Assembly: GCA_016709765.1 (NCBI GenBank)
Contig: JADJMD010000014.1
Coordinates: 310,001-374,000, forward strand
Direction of reading: 5' to 3'
DNA from: Ignavibacteriales bacterium
Lineage (GTDB): Bacteria > Bacteroidota > Ignavibacteria > Ignavibacteriales > Ignavibacteriaceae
Length of the DNA: 64,000 bases
Numbering within the stretch: position 1 is the stretch's first letter; each line of letters starts with the position of its first letter. The notes under the pieces were generated by a model. That model had not been told where the DNA came from and ran no database searches. It saw only the letters and a program-made list of their open reading frames with translations. Position numbers and translations under genes: made by a program. Shown one piece after another: positions 43,901-52,994 of this stretch.

Positions 43901-43918
43901 AGCCAACTGATATTGGCT
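43901..43918. terminator. Small hairpin between the chemoreceptor and chemotaxis operon
   Basis: A six-base stem AGCCAA/TTGGCT with a six-base loop lies just after the stop codon of the upstream chemoreceptor. It has no strong T run (AATATTC follows), so at most it is a weak terminator or a processing hairpin separating the two transcripts. Confidence 0.4.
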
Positions 43919-43935
43919 GTGCAGAACAATCGCAT

Positions 43936-46035
43936 TTAGTGAAATATCTCTTCACTATTAACATATTCATCCTCAAAGGTATTTTTATGTTCAATATTTT
44001 GATAGGAAGACTTATCAACCTTAAAATGAGATATTAATTTTTGAAGATTCTCTGTTAACTGATTCAGATCTTCTGCAGCGTGAGCAATTTGTCTAACTCC
44101 AGTAGCACTTTGCTGAGTAACATTTGTAATAAGTTCGATGTTTAGAGTAATCTGCTGAGATGCACTTGATTGTTCTTCACTTGCCGCAGCAACCTGTGTA
44201 ACAATATCAACAACTTTTTCTGCACCAGTTATAATTTCGCTTAAAGAATTGCCGGCTTTTTCTGCAAGAAGTTTTCCGTTTTCAACCTCTTTTGTTCCCT
44301 GCTGCATCGATTTGACAGCGCCTTCAGTGTCTTTTTGGATATGTTTTATCATAATAGCAATTTCTTGTGTTGCTTTTGAAGTTCTTTCTGCAAGTTTTCT
44401 TACTTCATCAGCAACAACCGCAAAACCTCTGCCCTGTTCACCAGCACGAGCAGCTTCAATTGCCGCATTGAGTGCAAGTAGATTTGTTTGGTCTGCAATG
44501 TCATCTATCACCTGAACAATTTCACCAATTTCATTACTGCTCTTGCCAAGGTCCTGAACAGTAGCTGCACTTTTCTTTACAACATCCGAAATCCTTATCA
44601 TACCTTCCATAGTTTCTCTAACCACTTTACCGCCTTCAACAGCAACGCTGCCAGCATTTTTACTTGCTTCTGCGGCGGATGTTGTGTTTTTAGTGGTTTC
44701 AAAAATTGTTTTTGTCATTTGTTCAATTGCACTTGCAACTTCAGAAGCTTGCGCACTTTGTTCATTTGCACCTGCTGCCATTTCTTCTGTACTGGAACTA
44801 ATTTCTACAGCGGCTTTTGCAGCAGCTGAAACTGCGTTCGAAACTTCGTTTATAGTTTTTCCAAGTGAATTAGATACATAATTAATTGAATTCTTAATTC
44901 TTTCATGATCACCTGCATATTCTTTTGTAATTTTAACAGTAAAATCACCTGCTGCAACTTTTTCTAAAGTTTCAATCGCTTCTCCGATGGGTTCATAAAC
45001 TGCATCAAGAGTATCATTCATTCCTTCAATGATTGTTTTATATCCGCCGCTAAAAACTTTTGTATTACCGCGAGCACCACTGTTGCCTTTTATGGATGCA
45101 GTAGTTAAAAATTTAATCTCTAATACAAGTTTGTTAAGATTATCAATCATTTTTTCAAAGCTTTTCGAAAGATGATCATTTTCGGATAATGTATTAATTT
45201 TCAGCTCAAGATCACCGGAGGCTATTTTTTCTGCTGCTTCTATTTTTTCTAATTGAGAATCTCTAAGTTTGTTTAACATTGCAGCCATCTGTCCAAATTC
45301 ATCATTATTTTTGCAATGCATTTTTTCTTCAAAATTTCCTAATGAAAACTGTTGCAGCAATTTTTTAAACATTGCAATCGGTTTGGTAAGGGCAGGTATT
45401 AGTTTGAAGAAAGTAAATAAGAATGCTAATGACCCAATAATCATTCCAATTACAATCATTAAGATGGTTTTAGACATAATCGAGCTTACTTCAGATTCTA
45501 ACCCGGCTTTGCGATTATTAATGGTTGACATTATATCAGACATCTCATTTTCAAACTTTTTTCTTAAATCTTCCCCAGATGTTGTAGCGATATAAGAAGC
45601 CATCTCAAAATCTTTCATAGCTGCAGCACTTAAAGTTCCATCAACAACGGATCCAAAATATTCATTAAATATTTTATTAAACTTTTCTGAATGTTCCTGG
45701 AAAATATCTGCTAAAGATGAATCTTTAATTGAAGCCATAACCTCAATAATTTTGGATTTGTGTTTATCAACGGCTTCAAAGTTTTTATCGAATTCATTCT
45801 CAAAACCAGGTATAGAAAATTTGAGCAGATAAAATTGTAAGCTTTGAAATTCACTTTGAACATCTGTTAAATGCTCTCTTGATACGATAATTTTTTTATT
45901 AAGCGTTTCATTTATTCTAGAAAATTGGAAAAAATGATAAAGATCATTTACAACCATTACTGTAGAAATAGCAGCAATTACAAAAAATGCTATTTGTATT
46001 TTAGTTTTAAATGAAAAGTTTTTTAGGTTCAACAT
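43936..46035 (-). CDS. Methyl-accepting chemotaxis protein
   Basis: The 699-residue chemoreceptor has a first membrane segment (about 12-32), a helical periplasmic domain of about 155 residues resembling a four-helix bundle, and a second membrane segment (about 189-212). HAMP-like regions follow (EDEFGQMAAMLNKLR-type, and VAAGDFTVKI). The cytoplasmic signalling domain holds the hairpin-tip DDIADQTNLLALNAAIEAARAGEQGRGFAVVADEVRKLAERT. It carries no obvious NWETF-type pentapeptide tail for CheR. It lies 22 bases after a TonB-domain gene and probably shares its promoter. Confidence 0.95.
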   Translation of the reverse strand: MLNLKNFSFKTKIQIAFFVIAAISTVMVVNDLYHFFQFSRINETLNKKIIVSREHLTDVQSEFQSLQFYLLKFSIPGFENEFDKNFEAVDKHKSKIIEVMASIKDSSLADIFQEHSEKFNKIFNEYFGSVVDGTLSAAAMKDFEMASYIATTSGEDLRKKFENEMSDIMSTINNRKAGLESEVSSIMSKTILMIVIGMIIGSLAFLFTFFKLIPALTKPIAMFKKLLQQFSLGNFEEKMHCKNNDEFGQMAAMLNKLRDSQLEKIEAAEKIASGDLELKINTLSENDHLSKSFEKMIDNLNKLVLEIKFLTTASIKGNSGARGNTKVFSGGYKTIIEGMNDTLDAVYEPIGEAIETLEKVAAGDFTVKITKEYAGDHERIKNSINYVSNSLGKTINEVSNAVSAAAKAAVEISSSTEEMAAGANEQSAQASEVASAIEQMTKTIFETTKNTTSAAEASKNAGSVAVEGGKVVRETMEGMIRISDVVKKSAATVQDLGKSSNEIGEIVQVIDDIADQTNLLALNAAIEAARAGEQGRGFAVVADEVRKLAERTSKATQEIAIMIKHIQKDTEGAVKSMQQGTKEVENGKLLAEKAGNSLSEIITGAEKVVDIVTQVAAASEEQSSASQQITLNIELITNVTQQSATGVRQIAHAAEDLNQLTENLQKLISHFKVDKSSYQNIEHKNTFEDEYVNSEEIFH

Positions 46036-46057
46036 AATTTACCCGACGTTTAATTAT

Positions 46058-46456
46058 TTACTTTATCTTAAAAAGTACTGAAACCGTAGTTTTTACTTTT
46101 ACTTGCTTTCCTTCGTGCTGACCAGGTTTGAATTTTGACGCATTTAGAACGCGAACAACTTCTTCATCGCAACCCGCACCAAGACCTTTAATAATCTTTA
46201 CTTTATCTACATTGCCTTTTTCATCAACATAAGCCATTGCATAAACTTTACCTTCTATATTTGTTTGTTTGGCCATAGGCGGATATTTAATTTTTTTGGA
46301 TAGTTCCGCCATTCCGCCGTCTAATTCGGGCATAGTGGTTGCAAACGCAAGATATTGTTCTTCATCTGATGGAGTGCTTTGTGAAAAACTAACTTTACTT
46401 AAAAGTAAAATCAATAATAAGGTGTACAAATAGCCAAGATATTTTTTAATTTTCAT
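46058..46456 (-). CDS. Secreted TonB C-terminal-domain protein
   Basis: The 132-residue product has a signal peptide (about 1-25, ending in SFSQS) and a TonB C-terminal domain: KIKYPPMAKQTNIEGKVYAMAYVDEKGNVDKVKIIKGLGAGCDEEVVRVLNASKFKPGQHEGKQVKVKTTVSVLFKIK. It lacks the membrane anchor and Pro-rich spacer of a true energy transducer, so it is a periplasmic or surface domain of unknown partner. An AGGAT site precedes the ATG. It heads a unit with a chemoreceptor gene and has a sigma-28-like promoter. Confidence 0.88.
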   Translation of the reverse strand: MKIKKYLGYLYTLLLILLLSKVSFSQSTPSDEEQYLAFATTMPELDGGMAELSKKIKYPPMAKQTNIEGKVYAMAYVDEKGNVDKVKIIKGLGAGCDEEVVRVLNASKFKPGQHEGKQVKVKTTVSVLFKIK

Positions 46457-46496
46457 GATAATCCTATTTCAGTTAATCTTTTAATTTCCTCTACTA

Positions 46497-46523
46497 TTAT
46501 CGAAAATTGTTTGTATTTGTTAA
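46497..46523 (-). promoter_or_regulatory. Candidate sigma-28 (FliA) promoter before the TonB-domain/chemoreceptor unit
   Basis: The minus strand reads TTAA-N15-TTCGATAA. The FliA consensus is TAAA-N15-GCCGATAA; the -10 block matches 6 of 8 and the -35 block 3 of 4. Transcription would start near 46490, about 34 bases upstream of the ATG. The same TTAA-N15-nnCGATAA design occurs upstream of another sensory unit in this window. Confidence 0.55.
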
Positions 46524-46648
46524 GGAATAAGTGGGATATATCTGAGATTAATACTGATAGAATGGAATGAATTGATTCAAAAATGAACTACTGATGAAAT
46601 TCACTATATTTTTAAGGTATTTTCTATCTAGTATAAGAACAAATAAAC

Positions 46649-46664
46649 AACCCCATCGGGGGTT
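46649..46664. terminator. Hairpin after the 1853-residue kinase gene
   Basis: AACCCC/GGGGTT with a four-base loop (ATCG) lies about 130 bases after the kinase stop codon. The minus-strand side is followed by GTTTATTTG and the plus-strand side by ATAATTTTT, so it could act as an intrinsic terminator, weakly in either direction. Confidence 0.55.
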
Positions 46665-46797
46665 ATAATTTTTAATAATATTAAGTTATTAATTTGACTA
46701 AAAGATTGAAGTCAGAAAAATTAAAGTGTTTCTAATATTCGCAACCTAATACTATAAATATTTTTCAATATCATGTGGGAACTAAGAATTAAAGTTT

Positions 46798-49700
46798 TTA
46801 ACCTAAAACTTTATTAAGCAGGTCTTTCAGTTCTTTGGAAGTAAATGGTTTTGAAATGTAATGTGTAAATCCTTTGGCTAAAAACTCCTCTTTATCCGAT
46901 TGAGCGGCATAGGCCGTGACAGCAACAATTGGAGTTGTTTTATAAATATCTATTTGTCTTATTTTTTGCATTAGTTCAACTCCATCCATTCCTTTGCCAA
47001 GATTTATATCCAGCATCAGAATATCATATTCTGTTGAGTTAATTTGTTCTAAAGCAGCTTTGGCACTAAATGCAGTTTTAACATCGTACAATGATTTTAA
47101 TACAATAGAGATATAATTCAATGCAATAGTATCATCTTCAACATAAAGTATTTTGGATTTTTTGTTTTGGGGTTTCTTAGAGCTTGGTTTTATTGTATCA
47201 GAACTTATAATAATATGCTCATTTATTTTTAGATCAACTTCATTCATTGGAAGTTTGATAGTGAAAGAAGAACCAACATTTTCATCACTTTCAAGCGATA
47301 TCTTTCCACCAAGCATTTCAACATATTTTTTTGTGATAGTTAGACCAAGTCCTGATCCTTCAAATGAGCGATTCAACCCTTCACTTGCCTGGCGGAACTC
47401 ATACCACACAACACTTTGCTTATCTTTTGGAATTCCGATTCCTGTATCCTCAACTTTAATTATTAGATTTTTCTGATTGTCGATTAAATCTGTGTTTGCA
47501 ATAAGTTTAATTGTTCCATTCTCTGTAAACTTAACAGCATTACTCACAAGATTATTCAAAATTTCTTCCAAGAGTCTTTGATCGGATTTAACAATAAGAT
47601 TTTGATCTTCAGTTACGATGGTTATAATAGTGTTTTTAAGTTTTGCAGAACTAGAGTACAGTAACCCAGTGCTTTTAAGTAATTGGGTAACATTAAACTC
47701 TTTATAAATTAAATCAATTTTATCAAACTCTAATCTTGTAACATTTAATATTTTGTTTAACGTATCGGTTAATCTTTTAGAAGATTTAAGAATTTGCTCT
47801 GCCATTTCTCTTTCTTCGTCATTTTGAAGTGATCCTGCAAGTATTTCTGAAAAGCCCATAATTCCAACAAAAGGTGTACGTAGTTCGTGGCTCATATTAG
47901 CAAAGAAAAATGCTTTTAGCCTGTTCATTTCTTCAGCTTTTTCTTTGGCATCAGTTAATTCAGTAATTAAAACTTTTCTTTTTGTAATATCACGAATGAT
48001 ACTAAGTAACATAACAGCTTTATCTTCAAACTCGATAAATGAGTTTGTTAATTCTACCCAGATTACTTTTCCACTTTTTAATTGAATTTCTGTTTCAAAC
48101 TTTTTAAGAATCGTTCTATTTTTAAACCGTTCTTTAAACCCGCTTATCCAATTTTCTGATTCAGTTATTATATAGGAAATGTTAAAAATACTACCAATCA
48201 AATTTTCTTTTTTTAAACCAAATAAATTGCAATAAGAATCATTCACATTTATTATCACACCATTTTCGTCTACCAATCTCATTGCATCAACAGAACTCTC
48301 CCAGATTGAACGGAATTTTTGTTCTGATCCGATTATTTCTGTAAGGAGTTTTTTTCTATCAGTAATATCGCGGTCTATACCCATAGTAACTTCTTTGCCG
48401 CTTAAAGAAATTAATGAGATAGAGCTTTCAATCGGGAAAACCGTACCGTCTTTACGTTTATGAACAGATTCAATAGTTACAGACTTATGCAGTCTTAAAA
48501 TTTCAATTTGGTCCTTAGATAATTCTGAATTTGCAAGCTGAACAGAAACATTTTGTGGATGAAGAATATTAATGCTTTTACCAATTAATTCTTCACGTGT
48601 GTACCCGTTCATACTACAAGCGTTAGCATTACAATCAATAATTAATAATGTTTCAGGATCGGTAATAAAAATTGCATTAGGACTGTTTTCAAATAATGAA
48701 TAAAATTTTGTTTCGCTATGCTGGACCGCTTCCTCCATTTTTCTGCGTTCAGTTATATCGCGAAAGTTTATAACTATAGCATCAACACTTGGTTCATTTA
48801 GTAAATTTGTGAACGTACTTTCTATCCAAAGCCAATTACCTTTAGTATTTTTAAATCTGTATTCAATTGTTGGAACTAAAGCTGGATTTTTTATGATGGC
48901 AGATAAAGTACCTAAGACAATGGGTAAATCATCCGGATGTGTGAGTTCAGCCGGAAGTTGCTCAACTCGTTTTTCTATAGAATAACCAAAAATTCTTTTT
49001 GCGGATGGACTAACGTATTTAAACTCACCATCTTCGCTAATTTGGACTATGCCATCCGGCGCATTTTCTATTAGTTTTTGATAATGTGTTTTAGTTTTTA
49101 ATGATGCTTCTTCAGCTTCTTTAAGTCCGGTTACGTCAACACTTAATGCTGAAACACCTGTAATAAATCCTTCCGAAAAGATCGGGTTAAGAAATACTTG
49201 GAAGTAGTTAAACTTATTATTCGTTTCGATAGAAAATTCAAAATCTAATTTTTTACCAGATAAAGCAGTATCGTATTTTGGTTTCCAAAAAGATTTCAAT
49301 TCCGGAGTTAAAATCTCTAAGGCATTTAAACCTTTTGTAAGTTTAATATTATAAGTACGAAAATAACTTTCACTGAAGAAGTTGTTAAAGACAATATAAT
49401 TATAGTCCTTATCTATAGACCAAATAGACTCTTTTCTATTATTTATAAGGGCATTTAAATTTGCTTCAGAGTTTCTAATTTTTTCTTGGATAAGTTTTCT
49501 CTCCGTGATATCCCTTGTAATACTTAGAATATGTTTTTCACCATTTAATTCTAAAATGGCGGCCGACATTAGTCCGTTTCTGACCTCGCCATTTTTTAAT
49601 CTAAATCGGGCTTCAAGATTTTCAACAATTCCATTTGCCTTTAAACCTGCAACAAGTTTTTCTCTATCTGATGAATCTGCCCAAATATTTATTTCGAAAG

Positions 49701-52359
49701 ATGATTTACCGATAACTTCTTTTTCTGTGTATCCCGTCAATTTCAAAAAGCCCGTATTAACAGAGATATACATTCCATCAGAAAGTCTGTTAATATTTAT
49801 AGAATCAGGACTTGTCAAGAAAGCTTTAGTAAACTTTTCTTCTGAGGCTTTTAATTCCTCTTCAGCACGTTTACGTTGTGTAATATCTGAAAATAAAGCA
49901 ACCATAAAGTTGGGCTTGGTTTGATAAGCTTTTACTTCAAATGCTCCTTCAATTTTGTCATCATTGTAAGTGATCTGTTCAGTAGCCCATAATATGCCTT
50001 TGGACGCTGCATCACGATATCTTTGCGGTACCTCAGTATTGGCAAGCGGAGGGAATGCCTGCTCAATGTTTTTACCAAGGAATAAGGAGTGATTAATTCC
50101 TAATATTTTATCGGCGGCTGGATTACTATCAATCAAAATTAAATCATTATTATCATTCAGTTCATAAAAGTGCATTCCCATAGGTGAGTTTAATGTCATC
50201 TTTCTAAATTTCTCTTCTGAAGCAGCAAATTCTATTTGGGCTTTTTTCTGTTCTGTAATATCTCTCATGAATGATTGATAAGTTCCATCCGGCATTAGTT
50301 TAGAGGTCATCTCTATAAAAATTGACTTGCCATCTTTTTTAATAACCACCCTCTCTGCCTTAACAATTTCACCAGCCAATAATTTATCATATCGCAATGG
50401 AATGGTTTCAAGGTTTTCTTTTGAGAACAAATCTTTAATATTCATTCCAATCAATTCTTCTTTTGAATAACCTGTAAGTTCAACGGCTTTGTTATTAACT
50501 GTAATAAAATTCCCATCCTTATCCCCATGGAAAAAAGCATCTGAAGCAAAATCGAGGAGCATCCTGTACTTCTCCTCGTTTGATTTTAAAGATTCTTCAA
50601 ATTTTTTACGCTCACTTATATCTTTTATTGAAAGCAGCAGGTACTGTTCGTCATAAAATTCCAATATCTCGCCGGATAAAAGTGCAGTTATCTGCTTTCC
50701 ATTTTTTTGATTTCCTATAGCTTCAAAATTTTTAATGTATCCGTTTTGCTTAAGCAGTTCAATCATCCTAACTCTATCACTCGAATCTGCCCACAATTTT
50801 AACTCAAATGTGGTTTTTCCAATCACTTCAGAACGACTGTATCCAAATATCTTTTCAAAACCTCCGTTAATTTCAGTTAACTTTCCGGTTGATAAATGTG
50901 TAAGGCTAATTGAATCTGATGAATGAAGAAATATCTTTGAGAATTTTTCATTGCTCTCAAATAAAGCTTTCTCTTTTTCACGTTCTTTGGTTTGATCTCT
51001 AAAAACTAAAACAACCCCAATAATTTTATTCTCATCATTTCTAATTGGTGAGCCGCTATCAGCAATCGGAATTTTCTTTCCATTCTTTGAAATAAGTATA
51101 GTATGGTTTGCAAGACCTACCACTACTCCATCTTTTAAAACTCTATCCACAGGATTTTCAACATTTTTCCCTGTTTCTTCATTAACAATATTAAATACTC
51201 TGCTTAACAATAAACCTTTAGCTTCTTTTTCACTCCATCCGGTTAGTCTCTCTGCAACAAGATTCATTTGTTTAATTGCACCCAGCGTATCAGTGGTAAT
51301 AACACCATCCCCTATACTGTATAAAGCAGTCCTATATTCTTCCTGAGTTTCTGCAAGCTCTTTCTGTTTTAAGAAAAGATTTTTGTAAATGCGACTTTGC
51401 TTTTGTTTATAAATGAAAAGCGCCGTTAATGCTATAAGTAAAATACTTATGAAAACAATGATCGAAATGACTCCAGCCCTATAAAATAATTCAGAGTATA
51501 GTTCTTCTTTATCAATTTTAGAAACCATATACCATTCAGTCCCGGGAATTGGTTGCAGTTCTGCAAGCACATCTACACCACGATAATCTTTACCTTCAAT
51601 AATTCCACTTTGACCTGAAACACCTTTAACCGCTACAATATCTATCCGAGATAAAGAAATTTTTAAATTTAAAGCAGAATTTTTTTTGTGCCTTAATTCA
51701 TTAATATAAATAATTGAATCATTTTCAATTTTAAATAAAAGTGTTTCGGCTGTTTTACTTGTAGAAGGAAATTTTTGAACAATTGGGATAAGTGATTTGT
51801 TGGGATTAATTATTTGAATAAATGCACCAATTGGTATCCCGCTATTATCTTTGATAATAGATATTATATTTAAGCGGACATCTTTACTGTCGTTATTAAA
51901 ATAAAAATTTCCGTAAGTAACGCTGTCCTTATATAAACACTTTTTAATTTCGGCCAATCGCTGGACATCAAATTGTTTTAATTCATTATCAAGCGAGAAT
52001 AATTTTTTACCCGAAGTATCAGTAATTACAATACTTTCATCATATCCCTCAGCTGTAAATTGACTTAATGTTTTTGAAAAATACTCTTTTGCTTCTGAAG
52101 TATTCTTGTTTGTTTTAAGATAATCTGTGTACTTAATAAACTTACCGATTGTAGCAAAAAATTTTGCATCAGCAGTTCGTCCTTTTTTCCAAGCGCTAAG
52201 TTGCTCTAGTTTTAGATCTGTAACCGCTTTTAGAAATTCGTGTTTATCTTTTATAATCCCTTTAGTTTCAGTTTTATAGTAAAAAAAAGCAACCAGAAGT
52301 ATTACTATACTGGATAATAAAACTATTAAAAAGATATTTAGTTTACTTAGCTTATTCAA
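46798..52359 (-). CDS. Hybrid sensor histidine kinase with periplasmic sensor, nine PAS domains and receiver
   Basis: The 1853-residue kinase begins at a TTG (52359) with a membrane segment (about 9-28), a periplasmic dCache-like sensor (about 30-290), and a second membrane segment (about 292-316). Nine PAS modules follow, each starting with an E-x-K/Y-F/Y-type helix and ending in a DITERK-type helix. The C-terminus has a HisKA domain (FFANMSHELRTPFVGIMGFSEIL, His near residue 1460), an ATPase domain (NNLVSNAVKFTENG, DTGIGIP, GSGLGL) and a receiver with the LMLDINLG Asp and SKPF Lys. It stands alone between two gaps, without a response regulator gene beside it. Confidence 0.92.
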   Translation of the reverse strand: MNKLSKLNIFLIVLLSSIVILLVAFFYYKTETKGIIKDKHEFLKAVTDLKLEQLSAWKKGRTADAKFFATIGKFIKYTDYLKTNKNTSEAKEYFSKTLSQFTAEGYDESIVITDTSGKKLFSLDNELKQFDVQRLAEIKKCLYKDSVTYGNFYFNNDSKDVRLNIISIIKDNSGIPIGAFIQIINPNKSLIPIVQKFPSTSKTAETLLFKIENDSIIYINELRHKKNSALNLKISLSRIDIVAVKGVSGQSGIIEGKDYRGVDVLAELQPIPGTEWYMVSKIDKEELYSELFYRAGVISIIVFISILLIALTALFIYKQKQSRIYKNLFLKQKELAETQEEYRTALYSIGDGVITTDTLGAIKQMNLVAERLTGWSEKEAKGLLLSRVFNIVNEETGKNVENPVDRVLKDGVVVGLANHTILISKNGKKIPIADSGSPIRNDENKIIGVVLVFRDQTKEREKEKALFESNEKFSKIFLHSSDSISLTHLSTGKLTEINGGFEKIFGYSRSEVIGKTTFELKLWADSSDRVRMIELLKQNGYIKNFEAIGNQKNGKQITALLSGEILEFYDEQYLLLSIKDISERKKFEESLKSNEEKYRMLLDFASDAFFHGDKDGNFITVNNKAVELTGYSKEELIGMNIKDLFSKENLETIPLRYDKLLAGEIVKAERVVIKKDGKSIFIEMTSKLMPDGTYQSFMRDITEQKKAQIEFAASEEKFRKMTLNSPMGMHFYELNDNNDLILIDSNPAADKILGINHSLFLGKNIEQAFPPLANTEVPQRYRDAASKGILWATEQITYNDDKIEGAFEVKAYQTKPNFMVALFSDITQRKRAEEELKASEEKFTKAFLTSPDSININRLSDGMYISVNTGFLKLTGYTEKEVIGKSSFEINIWADSSDREKLVAGLKANGIVENLEARFRLKNGEVRNGLMSAAILELNGEKHILSITRDITERKLIQEKIRNSEANLNALINNRKESIWSIDKDYNYIVFNNFFSESYFRTYNIKLTKGLNALEILTPELKSFWKPKYDTALSGKKLDFEFSIETNNKFNYFQVFLNPIFSEGFITGVSALSVDVTGLKEAEEASLKTKTHYQKLIENAPDGIVQISEDGEFKYVSPSAKRIFGYSIEKRVEQLPAELTHPDDLPIVLGTLSAIIKNPALVPTIEYRFKNTKGNWLWIESTFTNLLNEPSVDAIVINFRDITERRKMEEAVQHSETKFYSLFENSPNAIFITDPETLLIIDCNANACSMNGYTREELIGKSINILHPQNVSVQLANSELSKDQIEILRLHKSVTIESVHKRKDGTVFPIESSISLISLSGKEVTMGIDRDITDRKKLLTEIIGSEQKFRSIWESSVDAMRLVDENGVIINVNDSYCNLFGLKKENLIGSIFNISYIITESENWISGFKERFKNRTILKKFETEIQLKSGKVIWVELTNSFIEFEDKAVMLLSIIRDITKRKVLITELTDAKEKAEEMNRLKAFFFANMSHELRTPFVGIMGFSEILAGSLQNDEEREMAEQILKSSKRLTDTLNKILNVTRLEFDKIDLIYKEFNVTQLLKSTGLLYSSSAKLKNTIITIVTEDQNLIVKSDQRLLEEILNNLVSNAVKFTENGTIKLIANTDLIDNQKNLIIKVEDTGIGIPKDKQSVVWYEFRQASEGLNRSFEGSGLGLTITKKYVEMLGGKISLESDENVGSSFTIKLPMNEVDLKINEHIIISSDTIKPSSKKPQNKKSKILYVEDDTIALNYISIVLKSLYDVKTAFSAKAALEQINSTEYDILMLDINLGKGMDGVELMQKIRQIDIYKTTPIVAVTAYAAQSDKEEFLAKGFTHYISKPFTSKELKDLLNKVLG

Positions 52360-52383
52360 AAGTAACTTTGCTTTAAGAAATAA

Positions 52384-52414
52384 TTAAAATTATGCCATAC
52401 CGCCATTTTTTTTA
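52384..52414 (-). promoter_or_regulatory. Weak housekeeping-type promoter before the 1853-residue kinase
   Basis: The minus strand has TTGTAA and CATAAT separated by 17 bases, a fair sigma-70-type pair, about 25 bases upstream of the TTG start. The organism may belong to a group with a different -10 consensus, and A+T-rich DNA yields such matches by chance, so confidence is low. Confidence 0.25.
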
Positions 52415-52568
52415 CAAGCACAAATAAGATATTTTTTAGATGAATGAAAGACTGTTGAAAAGAACTGTAAGAGAATATTCATTTTACATTTTTCCAAAGT
52501 AAAATATTATTGAGATACGACTTTACAATTGTATTGTTTTATTAGATAATTATCAACAACAGTAAGAA

Positions 52569-52994
52569 CTATTTTCCGAACTCAGCATGAATTTTATTTA
52601 ATACGTTTATTAATTCAGGCTTTATAAACGGTTTTGATAAATAATAATTACAACCTGCTCCTAAAAATTCTTCAGCATCACCATTAAGAGCAAAAGCAGT
52701 TTCTGCAATTACGGGTAAGTCTTTAAGTTCGGGTATTTTACGAATCTCTTTTAAAACATTAAGACCGTTGCCGCCTCTTCCAAGATTTATATCAAGCAAA
52801 ACAGCAAAATAATTTTTACTTTTTATAAAACTTAATGCTTGCTGTTCGGTGACAGCAATATCCACTAAATAATCATTTTTAAGATAGAACTGAATAACTT
52901 CATTAGTTATTGGATCATCTTCTACTAGGAGTATTCGTAGCTTCTCGATGGTTTGTTCACTTTTTAAAATAGAATGTTCAGCATCAGTTTGCAT
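52569..52994 (-). CDS. Stand-alone receiver domain protein
   Basis: From the ATG at 52994 (AGAAGGA upstream) this 141-residue protein is a receiver domain with a short N-terminal tail: Asp pair in LLVEDDPITNE, phospho-accepting Asp in AVLLDINLGRGG, and Lys in YLSKPF. A longer frame from 53057 would overlap the kinase gene by a further 63 bases and adds a basic, non-family N-terminus. It overlaps the end of the upstream kinase by 11 bases and is probably its partner. Confidence 0.85.
   Translation of the reverse strand: MQTDAEHSILKSEQTIEKLRILLVEDDPITNEVIQFYLKNDYLVDIAVTEQQALSFIKSKNYFAVLLDINLGRGGNGLNVLKEIRKIPELKDLPVIAETAFALNGDAEEFLGAGCNYYLSKPFIKPELINVLNKIHAEFGK

Larger units (their letters stand above)
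46457..46797. other. Intergenic region with promoter and hairpin
   Basis: This 341-base gap separates the 1853-residue kinase from the TonB-domain gene. It contains a sigma-28-like promoter (46497-46523) and a compact hairpin (46649-46664). I see no further gene, and no RNA gene that I recognise. Confidence 0.7.

Noticed and set aside
44249..44881. Several overlapping plus-strand frames opposite the chemoreceptor signalling domain
   Set aside because: They are mirror images of the conserved methyl-accepting domain; the same frames recur opposite the second chemoreceptor at 55798-56385.
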